Assembly (NCBI RefSeq): GCF_040270295.1
Contig: NZ_JBELOE010000265.1
Direction: 5' to 3' (one strand)
Length of the DNA: 64,000 bases
DNA from: Catenovulum sediminis
Lineage (GTDB): Bacteria; Pseudomonadota; Gammaproteobacteria; Enterobacterales; Alteromonadaceae
Part shown: piece by piece, positions 42,597 to 51,030 of the stretch
How the letters are laid out: each line of letters starts with the position of its first letter
How positions within the stretch are numbered: position 1 is the stretch's first letter
The notes under the pieces: generated by a model
Told to the model about the DNA's origin: nothing
Databases searched by the model: none
What the model saw: the letters and a program-made list of their open reading frames with translations, nothing else
Translations under genes and position numbers: made by a program

Positions 42597-43868
42597 ATGA
42601 GTATATTTGAAGAAAGAGAATCTGCGATAAGAGCCTACTGCCGTGTTTACCCTGTTGTATTTGATACAGCAGAAAATGCACGACAAACAGACGAAAATGG
42701 TAATCAATATATTGATTTTTTTGCCGGAGCGGGCGTACTCAATTTTGGCCACAATAACCCAAGGATGAAAAAAGCCATTATAAATTATATTGAACGTAAT
42801 GGTGTAACCCATAGTTTAGACATGCATACCAGCATCAAACGAGATTTTATGGAAACCTTTGTCAAAACGATTCTGGAACCACGAAATATGCCTCACCGCC
42901 TGCAATTTATGGGACCGACAGGTACAAACGCAGTTGAAACGGCACTCAAACTCGCACGACGAGTGACTGGGCGATCTGAAATAGTTGCATTTTCACATGG
43001 TTTTCATGGCATGACACTTGGCGCACTGGCCTGTACAGCAAATGAATACTTTAGAGGTGCAGCGGGTGTCCCGCTAAACCATGTCAATCACCAAGTTTTC
43101 GGCTGCGAAAAAACCTGTTTAAATTGCGAATTGTCTTGTGGGGTCGATAATTTAAATAAATTACGAGCTTTGTATGCAGATAGTTCCAGTGCCATCGATC
43201 CGCCGGCCGCATTTTTGGTCGAGACAATTCAAGCAGAAGGTGGCGTCAACATCGCTTCAAAAGAATGGTTACAAGCCCTACAAAAATTAGCCAAAGATTT
43301 CGGCTCGCTATTAATCATAGATGAAATACAAGTTGGCTGCGGCCGTACCGGGAGTTATTTTAGTTTTGATGATTTAGGTTTAGATCCTGATATTGTATGT
43401 TTAGCTAAAGGGATTGGCGGTTTTGGTACACCAATGGCAATGAACTTAGTCAAACCCGAACATGATGACCACTGGTCTCCCGGCGAACATACCGGTACTT
43501 TTAGAGGCCAATGTTTAAGTTTTGTCGCCGGTAAAGAAGCCTTAAGTTATTTCGCAGACGATGTATTAATGGCTGAAGTTGATCAGAAAAATACATTAAT
43601 GCTGGAAAAACTTGATCCACTCCTCAAACAATATAATTCCATTCAATTGCGCGAAAAAGGCATGATTATGGGCTTGGATGTGGGTGATGGTGCCTTGGCC
43701 AAACAAATTGTCGAAAAATGTTTTGCCAATGGCTTATTGGTGTCAGCTTGTGGAACCGGTGGTAGAGTTATCAAATTGATCCCACCATTAACCATACCGG
43801 TTGAAGATCTAACGCAAGGATTAGATATTTTAGTCACTGCAACGAACGATGTATTGGAGGCCGCATGA
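42597..43868 (+). CDS. doeD: Diaminobutyrate transaminase of the ectoine-degradation cluster (EctB/DoeD-type)
   Basis: A 423-residue class-III PLP transaminase. IFEERESAIRAYCRVYPVVF, DFFAGAGVLNFGHNN, LQFMGPTGTNAVETALKLA, ETIQAEGGVNIAS, IIDEIQVGCGRTG and the PLP Lys in CLAKGIGGFGTP. It carries an insert CEKTCLNCELSC absent from the EctB-like protein at 12363, with four cysteines in 13 residues. It should turn diaminobutyrate into aspartate semialdehyde. AAGGAG lies seven bases before the ATG. The next gene overlaps its stop by four bases (ATGA). Confidence 0.87.
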   Translation: MSIFEERESAIRAYCRVYPVVFDTAENARQTDENGNQYIDFFAGAGVLNFGHNNPRMKKAIINYIERNGVTHSLDMHTSIKRDFMETFVKTILEPRNMPHRLQFMGPTGTNAVETALKLARRVTGRSEIVAFSHGFHGMTLGALACTANEYFRGAAGVPLNHVNHQVFGCEKTCLNCELSCGVDNLNKLRALYADSSSAIDPPAAFLVETIQAEGGVNIASKEWLQALQKLAKDFGSLLIIDEIQVGCGRTGSYFSFDDLGLDPDIVCLAKGIGGFGTPMAMNLVKPEHDDHWSPGEHTGTFRGQCLSFVAGKEALSYFADDVLMAEVDQKNTLMLEKLDPLLKQYNSIQLREKGMIMGLDVGDGALAKQIVEKCFANGLLVSACGTGGRVIKLIPPLTIPVEDLTQGLDILVTATNDVLEAA

Positions 43869-45139
43869 TTCAACGAGACGATATGACGTTTCCGTTTGCT
43901 GAGTATGAGCGACGCATAAACGAATTGAGAAGTCGAATTGCCGACAGGCATTTAGATGCAGTGGTCATCACCGATCCTGAGAACATCATGTATCTGACCG
44001 ACTATCAAACAACAGGGTATTCGTTTTTTCAAGCACTGGTTGTCCCATTAGAAGACGAACCCTTTATGATCACGCGGGCTATGGAAGAATCGAACATAAT
44101 AGCCAGAACTTGGGTTGAAAGAACGCGCCCCTATCCTGACACAGGCGATGCGGTGCAAATGCTGGTAGATGCCCTGCGCGAATTCAACCTATCAAATAAA
44201 CGCATCGGCTATGAAAGAAACAGCTATTTTTTCCCCGCTTATCAGCAAGATGTCATACACACCAGCTTGCGTGAAGGTAAGTTACTGGACTGTTTTGGTA
44301 TTGTCGAAGAAGGCAGAATCTGTAAATCAGCAGCCGAAATAGAAATCATGCGCAAGGCCGCTATTGCCACTGAAGCCGGTATGTTAGCGGGAATTGATGC
44401 CTGTCATGCGGGGGTGACAGAAAACGAAATTGGCGCAGCTATTAGTGCTGCTATGTTTAAAGCCGGTGGCGAGCCACCGGCAGTGATGCCATATGTCACG
44501 TCCGGTCCAAGAACCATGATCGGCCATGCCACTTGGGAAGGACGAAAAGTTGAACCGGGTGAACACGTGTTTTTAGAAGTAGGTGGTTGTTATCGCAGAT
44601 ATCATACCGCCATGATGAGAACGGTATTGTTAAGCGAAATGACCGACTCTATGTATAAAGCACAAGAATGTATGAAACTCGCATTAACCAGTATGCACAA
44701 CTACATCCAGCCGGGAATGACGGTCAGCGACGTCGACAATTTGATCCGCAATATCATTTCACATAACGATGTAGGTGCTCGCCTGATAACACGCTCTGGT
44801 TATTCAATTGGTATCGCTTTTCCCCCTAGTTGGGACGAAGGTTATATCGTTAGTTTAAAACAAGGTGAATCCACAGTCCTTCGCGAAGGCATGACGTTTC
44901 ACGTTATACCTTGGATGTGGGGCGTCGATGGCAATAAAACCTGTGGTATTTCGGATACGATATATATCACATCTGATGGCGCAAAATCCTTCTTTAACAT
45001 GGATCAGGATTTTGTTGTTAAACCCGAAAAACACAAAGCGCCTGAATCAGTAAAAGACATTCAAGATCTAAACATTAAACGCGCAAACAAAAAAAATGAT
45101 GGGCAAAAAAAGCCTGACAACCCAGCAAAACAAGCGTGA
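43865..45139 (+). CDS. doeA: Ectoine hydrolase DoeA
   Basis: A 424-residue creatinase/M24-type hydrolase. FAEYERRINELRSRIADRHL, YLTDYQTTGYSFFQALVVPL, ICKSAAEIEIMRKAA, MPYVTSGPRTMIGHATWEGR and HVFLEVGGCYRRYHTAMMRT are the ectoine-hydrolase pattern that separates it from proline dipeptidases. DoeA opens ectoine to N-acetyl-diaminobutyrate. A Lys-rich tail of about 30 residues (KKNDGQKKPDNPAKQA at the end) follows the catalytic domain. The start overlaps the transaminase stop (ATGA), and the dehydrogenase follows after nine bases. Confidence 0.9.
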   Translation: MIQRDDMTFPFAEYERRINELRSRIADRHLDAVVITDPENIMYLTDYQTTGYSFFQALVVPLEDEPFMITRAMEESNIIARTWVERTRPYPDTGDAVQMLVDALREFNLSNKRIGYERNSYFFPAYQQDVIHTSLREGKLLDCFGIVEEGRICKSAAEIEIMRKAAIATEAGMLAGIDACHAGVTENEIGAAISAAMFKAGGEPPAVMPYVTSGPRTMIGHATWEGRKVEPGEHVFLEVGGCYRRYHTAMMRTVLLSEMTDSMYKAQECMKLALTSMHNYIQPGMTVSDVDNLIRNIISHNDVGARLITRSGYSIGIAFPPSWDEGYIVSLKQGESTVLREGMTFHVIPWMWGVDGNKTCGISDTIYITSDGAKSFFNMDQDFVVKPEKHKAPESVKDIQDLNIKRANKKNDGQKKPDNPAKQA

Positions 45140-45148
45140 GGTGACAAT

Positions 45149-46510
45149 ATGCTATATACACAAAATCCGTTAAACGGTCAGCCTTTAGCTGAATATCCAA
45201 CGCTCAATAAAGCTGAAGTAGATGCTTCTTTAAATGCCAGTAATAGAGCTTTCTTAAAATGGCGAACGACAAGTTTTGAACAACGGGGAGAAGTGCTAAA
45301 GGCGGTTGCGGCAGTACTACGCTCTAGAAAAGCAGAGCTTGCCAAATTAATGGCTGAAGAAATGGGCAAACCAATAAAAGAAGGTGGGCCAGAAGTAGAA
45401 AAAGCAGCTTGGTGCGCAGAGCACTATGCGGAGCATGCACAAGCCTACTTAGCCTCTGAAACAATCGAGTCTGATGCGTCTAGTAGTTATGTAAATTACC
45501 AGCCGCTGGGCAGTATATTGGGTATTTTACCTTGGAATGCACCTTTATGGCTGGCTTTTCGATTTATGGCACCAACCTTAATGGCTGGTAATACCTGTTT
45601 AATGAAGCACGATCCCGGCGTCTCAGGGTGTGCCAAAGCCATTATGGATGCTTTTAAAAGCGCCGGCGCGCCAGACAATATCGTCGTCAACCTACCACTG
45701 GCTAACAAAGAAGTAGCGGATGTAATCAGAGACAGACGGGTATCAGGGGTTTCATTTACCGGCTCAAGCGCAACCGGTGCAACCGTTGCTTCAACAGCCA
45801 GTTCAGTTATTAAACCTTGTGTACTAGAACTTGGTGGCTCTGATCCCTGTATTGTACTAAAAGATGCTGATCTGGAAGCTGCGGCGGACACCGCCACTTT
45901 ATCCAGAATTATAAACGCGGGACAATCTTGCATTGCGGCAAAACGTATCATTGTTGAAAGTCAGGTTTATGATCAATTTTGTCAGATGCTCGAAAAACGG
46001 TTGGCCAAATTAAAGTTAGGGGATCCTCTGGACCCTTCCACCGACGTTGGCCCGTTGGCACGTAAAGATTTACAATCAAATTTACACCGACAAGTATGTG
46101 AAAGCCTAGAACAAGGTGCACACTGTCGTCTTGGCGGCTCGTTACCTGACGAAGCGGGTTATTTTTACCCAGTCACACTACTTGTAGATGTCAAAAGTAA
46201 CATGACTGTGTTTAACGAAGAAACTTTTGGACCTGTCATGTGTGTCTCTAAAGCAGATGATCCTGAACATGCGTTACAGTTGGCAAATCAAACTGTATAT
46301 GGTTTAGGCGCCGCTATTTGGACTAACAACGAAACCTTAATAAACATGTTTATTGAACAATTAGAGTCAGGTCAAGTCGCGGTGAATGGCATCGTGAAAA
46401 CAGATCCTAGACTACCTAGTGGCGGCATTAAACGCTCGGGTATCGGCCGCGAACTTGGACCACACGGCATCAAAGAGTTTGTAAATTGCAAACAGGTCTG
46501 GATTAAATAA
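45149..46510 (+). CDS. doeC: NAD-dependent aldehyde dehydrogenase (DoeC role; succinate/aspartate-semialdehyde type)
   Basis: A 453-residue aldehyde dehydrogenase like E. coli Sad/YneI in size. LGILPWNAPLWLAFRFMAP, FTGSSATGATVAS, the general base Glu in LELGGSDPCIVL, the nucleophilic Cys in NAGQSCIAAKR, and NEETFGPVMCV are standard. In this cluster it should oxidise aspartate semialdehyde to aspartate. Succinate semialdehyde is a real alternative by sequence alone. Last gene of the cluster, followed by a strong terminator. Confidence 0.85.
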   Translation: MLYTQNPLNGQPLAEYPTLNKAEVDASLNASNRAFLKWRTTSFEQRGEVLKAVAAVLRSRKAELAKLMAEEMGKPIKEGGPEVEKAAWCAEHYAEHAQAYLASETIESDASSSYVNYQPLGSILGILPWNAPLWLAFRFMAPTLMAGNTCLMKHDPGVSGCAKAIMDAFKSAGAPDNIVVNLPLANKEVADVIRDRRVSGVSFTGSSATGATVASTASSVIKPCVLELGGSDPCIVLKDADLEAAADTATLSRIINAGQSCIAAKRIIVESQVYDQFCQMLEKRLAKLKLGDPLDPSTDVGPLARKDLQSNLHRQVCESLEQGAHCRLGGSLPDEAGYFYPVTLLVDVKSNMTVFNEETFGPVMCVSKADDPEHALQLANQTVYGLGAAIWTNNETLINMFIEQLESGQVAVNGIVKTDPRLPSGGIKRSGIGRELGPHGIKEFVNCKQVWIK

Positions 46511-46517
46511 TATAATG

Positions 46518-46546
46518 GGCAGTGTGTCCTGATACACTGCCGTTTT
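46518..46546 (+). terminator. Intrinsic terminator of the ectoine-degradation operon
   Basis: GGCAGTGT, loop GTCCTGAT, ACACTGCC and then GTTTTAATC; seven bases after the dehydrogenase stop. It ends the four-gene unit. Confidence 0.85.
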
Positions 46547-46667
46547 AATCTTGCGCCTACCATTGGTATTATTTTTTCTCGCAAAAATACCATTATCTAC
46601 CAATTAAACTTGCCTAGCATTTGTTTACTTACTAAAGTGAAAACAAATAGTTATGTAGAAGTTTTAT

Positions 46668-47486
46668 ATGTTTGAATCTGATATCCAACGTTTAGAAAAA
46701 TATTATGACATGGCCATAGAATTTTTGGTCACTTATAGCTTCCAATTACTGGGCGCCCTCATTGTATTTTTATTTTTTTTATGGCTTGCCAATCGGATAG
46801 GTCGCTTTATCAATGAGCTATTACTAAAGAAAAAACTTGATATTACCTTAAGCCAATTTTTAGCCAACTTTGTCAAATTTATCATTCTAGCCGCCGGCAT
46901 TGTCATCTCGTTAAGTAAAATCGGTATTAGTATCACACCTTTTGTTGCCGCTATAGGTGCTGCCTCATTAGGGGTCGGCTTAGCTTTGCAAGGCATGTTG
47001 AGCAACTACGGCGCAGGCTTGGCCATAATACTGACCCGCCCTTTTGTTCTTGGCAATACAATTACCATTCAAAACATTACAGGGATTGTTAAAGAAGTAC
47101 GCTTAGCTTGTACGATTTTAGTCAACGAAGAAGAAGAAGATATCATTATTCCAAACAAATTTTTAATTGGAGATATCTTACACAACTCTTATCAGAATAA
47201 ACTGGTCGAAAGTAGTGTTGGAATTAGTTACGACTCCGATCCAAAGTTAGCGATAAAACTTATTACAGATATTTTGCAGTCATTTGAGCAAGTTGACAGT
47301 AGCCAGCCTGCCCAAGTCGGGATCAACGAATTTGGTGATAGTAGTATTAATATAGGATTACGCTATTGGGCACCAACACAAGGCTTTTACGAAGTAAAGT
47401 ATCAGGTAAATATGGCAATTTTTGACGCGTTAAAAGCCAATAATATTCATATACCGTTTCCACAGCGTGAAGTGCGTATTTTATAA
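46668..47486 (+). CDS. Small-conductance mechanosensitive channel (MscS family)
   Basis: A 272-residue MscS-type channel. Three hydrophobic segments; the third is the pore helix with the Ala/Gly-rich block AAIGAASLGVGLALQGMLSNY and GAGLAIILTRPFVLGNTITI. A beta-domain with EDIIIPNKFLIGDILHNS follows. Opens on hypo-osmotic shock. Its place beside the osmolyte-degradation genes is suggestive, but a terminator and a 157-base gap separate them, so it has its own promoter. Confidence 0.93.
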   Translation: MFESDIQRLEKYYDMAIEFLVTYSFQLLGALIVFLFFLWLANRIGRFINELLLKKKLDITLSQFLANFVKFIILAAGIVISLSKIGISITPFVAAIGAASLGVGLALQGMLSNYGAGLAIILTRPFVLGNTITIQNITGIVKEVRLACTILVNEEEEDIIIPNKFLIGDILHNSYQNKLVESSVGISYDSDPKLAIKLITDILQSFEQVDSSQPAQVGINEFGDSSINIGLRYWAPTQGFYEVKYQVNMAIFDALKANNIHIPFPQREVRIL

Positions 47487-47560
47487 AGCTTCGCCTGAAT
47501 AAACTTTTTCGTTTATCAGGTCATATAAGCTATAGCTAAATAAATTCGGACCAGTCCTGC

Positions 47561-48571
47561 ATGAAAATTGTAAAATCGAATCGAAAGTTATTCAAAGATC
47601 ATCAAATTACCGATGAATCTGTCTATCATAACAAACGAACCATATTAAAAAGTTTAGGTTTATTGGCTAGTGCAAGTTTAATCAGTCAGCCGGCAAACGC
47701 GAATATTCTAGACTGGTTTACGGATAACAAAGAAACCAACGACAAACCACAAACACTTAAAACACTCAAATACACGCCCACAAACTCAGATTTAAAACTG
47801 ACACCAGAAAGTAAAGTGACCAGTTATAACAACTTTTATGAATTTGGAACTGGAAAAAGCGATCCAGCTGAATACGCTCATGCACTGACGATTGATCCAT
47901 GGAAGATCAAGGTCAATGGTTTAGTAAATACCCCTTTTGAGCTGGGATACGAAGATTTATTTAATCAATTTCCATTAGAAGAGCGAATATACCGCTTAAG
48001 ATGTGTTGAAGCTTGGTCAATGGTTGTCCCTTGGATTGGTTTTCCTCTATCTGCACTATTAAAAAATGCAGATATACAAAGCTCTGCAAAATATGTGGCG
48101 TTTGAAACATTACACAGACCAGATGAAATGCGTGGGCAATCAAGCCGCTTCATTGGCGGTAACATCCCCTACCCTTATACTGAAGGACTCAGGCTAAATG
48201 AAGCCATGCACCCGCTAACAATTCTCGCTGTCGGGCTTTATGGTAAAAGCTTACCCAAACAAAATGGGGCGCCTGTTAGGTTAATTGTGCCCTGGAAATA
48301 TGGATTTAAGAGTATCAAATCTATAGTCAATATCCGCCTAACCGCGCAAGAACCGGCGACCACGTGGAATTTATCTGCGCCACAAGAATATGGTTTTTAT
48401 GCCAATGTAAACCCAAACGTTGATCATCCAAGGTGGAGTCAGGCAAGTGAACGCATCATCACATCAGGCGGACTGTTGGATCAAAAACGGATTAAAACAC
48501 AGATGTTTAATGGTTATGCTGATGAAGTGGCGGGACTGTATCAAGGGATGGATCTAAGAAAATATTATTAA
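47561..48571 (+). CDS. msrP: Protein-methionine-sulfoxide reductase catalytic subunit MsrP (YedY)
   Basis: A 336-residue periplasmic molybdoenzyme that repairs oxidised Met in envelope proteins. The leader is NKRTILKSLGLLASASLIS, cut after ANA at residue 47; the twin-arginine pair is KR (Lys25-Arg26) instead of RR. The molybdopterin ligand is Cys148 in YRLRCVEAWSMVVPW. ASEYAHA-type LTIDPWKIKVNGLV, LHRPDEMRGQ and PWKYGFKSIKSI are further hallmarks. The partner heme protein MsrQ follows after 14 bases. Confidence 0.93.
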   Translation: MKIVKSNRKLFKDHQITDESVYHNKRTILKSLGLLASASLISQPANANILDWFTDNKETNDKPQTLKTLKYTPTNSDLKLTPESKVTSYNNFYEFGTGKSDPAEYAHALTIDPWKIKVNGLVNTPFELGYEDLFNQFPLEERIYRLRCVEAWSMVVPWIGFPLSALLKNADIQSSAKYVAFETLHRPDEMRGQSSRFIGGNIPYPYTEGLRLNEAMHPLTILAVGLYGKSLPKQNGAPVRLIVPWKYGFKSIKSIVNIRLTAQEPATTWNLSAPQEYGFYANVNPNVDHPRWSQASERIITSGGLLDQKRIKTQMFNGYADEVAGLYQGMDLRKYY

Positions 48572-48585
48572 GGTGTGTTAATCTT

Positions 48586-49191
48586 TTGACGACACGTGTA
48601 AAAGTTATATTTTTTAAAACAATTATTCACCTAATTGCTTTTGGTTTATTAAGCATTAATTATTATGCTTCGATTACCGACCAAAATGGAGCCGATCCGG
48701 TTAAAGCAATCATCCACTTTACTGGAATTGGCGCACTTAATCTTTTGCTCATGAGTCTGCTATTTTCACCCATTGCAAAACAACTGAAACAGCCTTGGCT
48801 GATGCAGTGCAGAAGACTAGTCGGTCTCTATAGTTTTTGTTACACCACATTGCACATTTTAAACTTTTGGTGGTTTGAATTAGCATTTGATGTCTCACTG
48901 TTTTTATCAGAGTTGGCGCAGCGACCATACATTTGGCTGGGACTACTCGCTTTCTTGATACTTTTATGCATGGCGATGACTTCACCACTGTTTGTTAGAA
49001 GAAAAATGGGCGCGCACTGGCAGCAACTGCACAACTGGGTCTACCTCGCAGTCATTCTGGTTTGGATACACTTTTATTGGTCCCGTAAAGCAGATATTGG
49101 CGAAACAATTATTTATATAACCGTCATTGCCTTTGTATTGCTGCTTCGTAAAACAAAAATAAAAAAATGGCTGGCTCTACCTAAAGTTTAG
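48586..49191 (+). CDS. msrQ: Heme-binding membrane subunit MsrQ (YedZ)
   Basis: A 201-residue inner-membrane protein with six helices that passes electrons from the quinone pool to MsrP. HFTGIGALNLLLMSLLFSPI, RRLVGLYSFCYTTLHILNFW and WQQLHNWVYLAVILVWIHFYW hold the conserved heme His residues. The start is TTG at 48586, with AAGG about 12 bases upstream. It is directly downstream of msrP, as in E. coli. Confidence 0.92.
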   Translation: MTTRVKVIFFKTIIHLIAFGLLSINYYASITDQNGADPVKAIIHFTGIGALNLLLMSLLFSPIAKQLKQPWLMQCRRLVGLYSFCYTTLHILNFWWFELAFDVSLFLSELAQRPYIWLGLLAFLILLCMAMTSPLFVRRKMGAHWQQLHNWVYLAVILVWIHFYWSRKADIGETIIYITVIAFVLLLRKTKIKKWLALPKV

Positions 49192-49199
49192 CCGCAACC

Positions 49200-49237
49200 A
49201 CCCGATAACAGGTTATTGCAAACAGCTTGTATCGGGT
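49200..49237 (+). terminator. Hairpin after msrQ
   Basis: ACCCGATA (49200-49207) pairs with TATCGGGT (49230-49237) across a 22-base loop, nine bases after the msrQ stop. No T-run follows. It probably marks the msrPQ transcript end, and it contains the TTG at 49216 that might be taken as the start of the next gene. Confidence 0.45.
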
Positions 49238-49242
49238 GCTAT

Positions 49243-49656
49243 ATGTTAACAAAAATGATTAGAACTTCAGCTCTAGTGGCGCTAATGATCGCTGCACAGT
49301 CTCTGCTTACAGCATGCAATCAGGCTTCAGCCTACTCTTCTGACTCAACCGCAAAAATTCCAAGTGATGTACTGACGTTAGTAAACCAAACATTTCAAAG
49401 CAACTTTGTATATGGCGACTGGCGTTTCCAAGGCACCCAAGTTATTAATAATTCAATTAATGCCTATATCCAAATTCCAGACAAACTAGAGTTATCTGAA
49501 AAACAACAAAAACAGTATATTCAAATGGTTATTTGCCCATCGCAAGATAAAGCACAAATGTGGTTGACCACGCGTGACTACCCGATCTGGGTTCACTTAT
49601 ACACTCATGATAAAAAATATGGTGTATATGCACAGTGCACTAACCCGCATATTTAA
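49243..49656 (+). CDS. Small lipoprotein of unknown function
   Basis: A 137-residue lipoprotein: leader to the lipobox LTAC (Cys25 from this start) followed by NQASAYSSD. The mature part has FVYGDWRFQGTQVI, QIPDKLELSEKQQKQYIQMV and a closing NPHI; two Cys (ICPSQDK, YAQCTNP) remain. I do not recognise a family. Start ATG 49243 or 49255. It is on the same strand as msrPQ and the SDR gene. Confidence 0.65.
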   Translation: MLTKMIRTSALVALMIAAQSLLTACNQASAYSSDSTAKIPSDVLTLVNQTFQSNFVYGDWRFQGTQVINNSINAYIQIPDKLELSEKQQKQYIQMVICPSQDKAQMWLTTRDYPIWVHLYTHDKKYGVYAQCTNPHI

Positions 49657-49693
49657 GTAAACTTGAGCCATAATTCACTCGTTAATCAATTTT

Positions 49694-50521
49694 ATGGCTC
49701 GCAAAACAATACTTATTACAGGCTGCTCATCTGGCATTGGTTTATATTCAGCTCATGCTCTACATCAAGCTGGCTATCAGGTGCTGGCAACGGCTCGACA
49801 AACAAAAGATGTTGAACATCTAAGATCGCTCGGATTAACAAGCCACCAGCTTGATTTAGCAGACAGTCAAAGTGTAAAAGACGCATTTGAATGGGCAACA
49901 AAAACAGCCGACAAGAATATATTTGCGCTATTTAATAACGGCGCATATGCGCAGCCGGGTGCATTAGAAGATATTAGCCGCTCATTACTTAAACAACAGT
50001 TTGAAACCAATGTATTTGGCTGGCACCAACTGACCAACCTGTGCCTTGAACATATGCACAAATTCGGTGAAGGGCGCATTATTCAAAACAGCTCTGTTTT
50101 AGGCTTTGTCGCTATGAAATACCGCGGCAGCTATAACGCATCAAAATATGCAATTGAAGGCCTTTCAGATACTTTGAGATTAGAACTAAAAGGGACAAAC
50201 ATTTTTGTTTCGCTGATTGAACCGGGTCCAATTTTAAGTCAGTTCAGAGCAAACGCATTACAACAATTTAGATTAAATATCGATATGCAAAACAGTCGCT
50301 ATAAAACGACCTATCGAAAAATGTTAGAACGATTAGAAACCGAAGGACCCGCCGTTCCGTTTACCCAAGGCCCCGAAATGGTTTATAAACGCCTCTTACA
50401 TGCCATTGAAAGTGCTAACCCCAAAGCGCGATACTATGTGACTAAACCAACGTATTTATTGGGCTTTTTAAAACGCCTGTTACCAAGCGCCTGGTTAGAT
50501 GCCGTCGTAAAAAATGCTTAA
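49694..50521 (+). CDS. Short-chain dehydrogenase/reductase
   Basis: A 275-residue classical SDR. The NAD(P) motif is ITGCSSGIG, followed by FNNGAYAQPGAL in place of NNAG and the catalytic YNASKYAIEG (Tyr-x3-Lys) with the preceding Ser in NSSVLGFVAM. The C-terminal LLHAIESANPKARYYVTKPTYLL fits the group of SDRs near type 17-beta-HSD-like and YdfG-like proteins. Substrate unknown. An AT-rich gap of 80 bases precedes an FKBP gene. Confidence 0.85.
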   Translation: MARKTILITGCSSGIGLYSAHALHQAGYQVLATARQTKDVEHLRSLGLTSHQLDLADSQSVKDAFEWATKTADKNIFALFNNGAYAQPGALEDISRSLLKQQFETNVFGWHQLTNLCLEHMHKFGEGRIIQNSSVLGFVAMKYRGSYNASKYAIEGLSDTLRLELKGTNIFVSLIEPGPILSQFRANALQQFRLNIDMQNSRYKTTYRKMLERLETEGPAVPFTQGPEMVYKRLLHAIESANPKARYYVTKPTYLLGFLKRLLPSAWLDAVVKNA

Positions 50522-50602
50522 GTTAAGATAAGGCTAGCTGTAAATACAATAACATTTAAATAAATTCATCAATAAGTAAATTCAAATACTGAGGTAAAAA
50601 TT

Positions 50603-51028
50603 TTGGCAAAAAAGAAAGCAAAAGGCTCGGCAGGCCTGAATAAAAAAAGTGGAGAAGCATTGCTAGAAAAGTATCAAAACAAACCCGACTCACAAGTAAC
50701 AGATAGCGGGCTCATTTATCGAGTTATAGAAACCTCAGAAAACAAAAACATCTCGCCTAGCATGCAGGACACAGTCGTCATACATCAAAGAATTATGCTA
50801 GCCGATGGCAGTGTGATCGCTGACAGCTATAAAGCGGGTCTACCAGAAGAATTTGCGATGCAAGAAGCCATTGAAGGTCTTCAGCAAGGTTTGAGTTTAA
50901 TGAAGATTGGTGAGCGGTTTGAATTTATCATACCGCCTGCATTAGCTTGGGGTAAAAAAGGCAACAGCGGAAAAATTGGCCCAAATGCAGTTCTGCACTT
51001 TGATGTCAGATTAATCCGCGTGCTTTGA
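50603..51028 (+). CDS. FKBP-type peptidyl-prolyl isomerase, cytoplasmic
   Basis: A 141-residue protein with a Lys-rich N-terminus (AKKKAKGSAGL) instead of a signal peptide. It contains an FKBP domain: TVVIHQRIMLADGSVIADSY, EEFAMQEAIEGLQQGLSLMK, IGERFEFIIPPALAWGKKG and GPNAVLHFDVRLI, as in FkpA/FklB. Catalytic Phe and Tyr positions have drifted, as often in short variants. It starts TTG at 50603 with GAGG upstream. It converges with the GGDEF-EAL gene, three bases between stops. Confidence 0.88.
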   Translation: MAKKKAKGSAGLNKKSGEALLEKYQNKPDSQVTDSGLIYRVIETSENKNISPSMQDTVVIHQRIMLADGSVIADSYKAGLPEEFAMQEAIEGLQQGLSLMKIGERFEFIIPPALAWGKKGNSGKIGPNAVLHFDVRLIRVL

Positions 51029-51030
51029 TT

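Noticed and set aside
46518..46668. MscS gene as fifth member of the ectoine operon
   Set aside because: A strong terminator lies between; any osmotic link would be at the level of physiology, not transcription.
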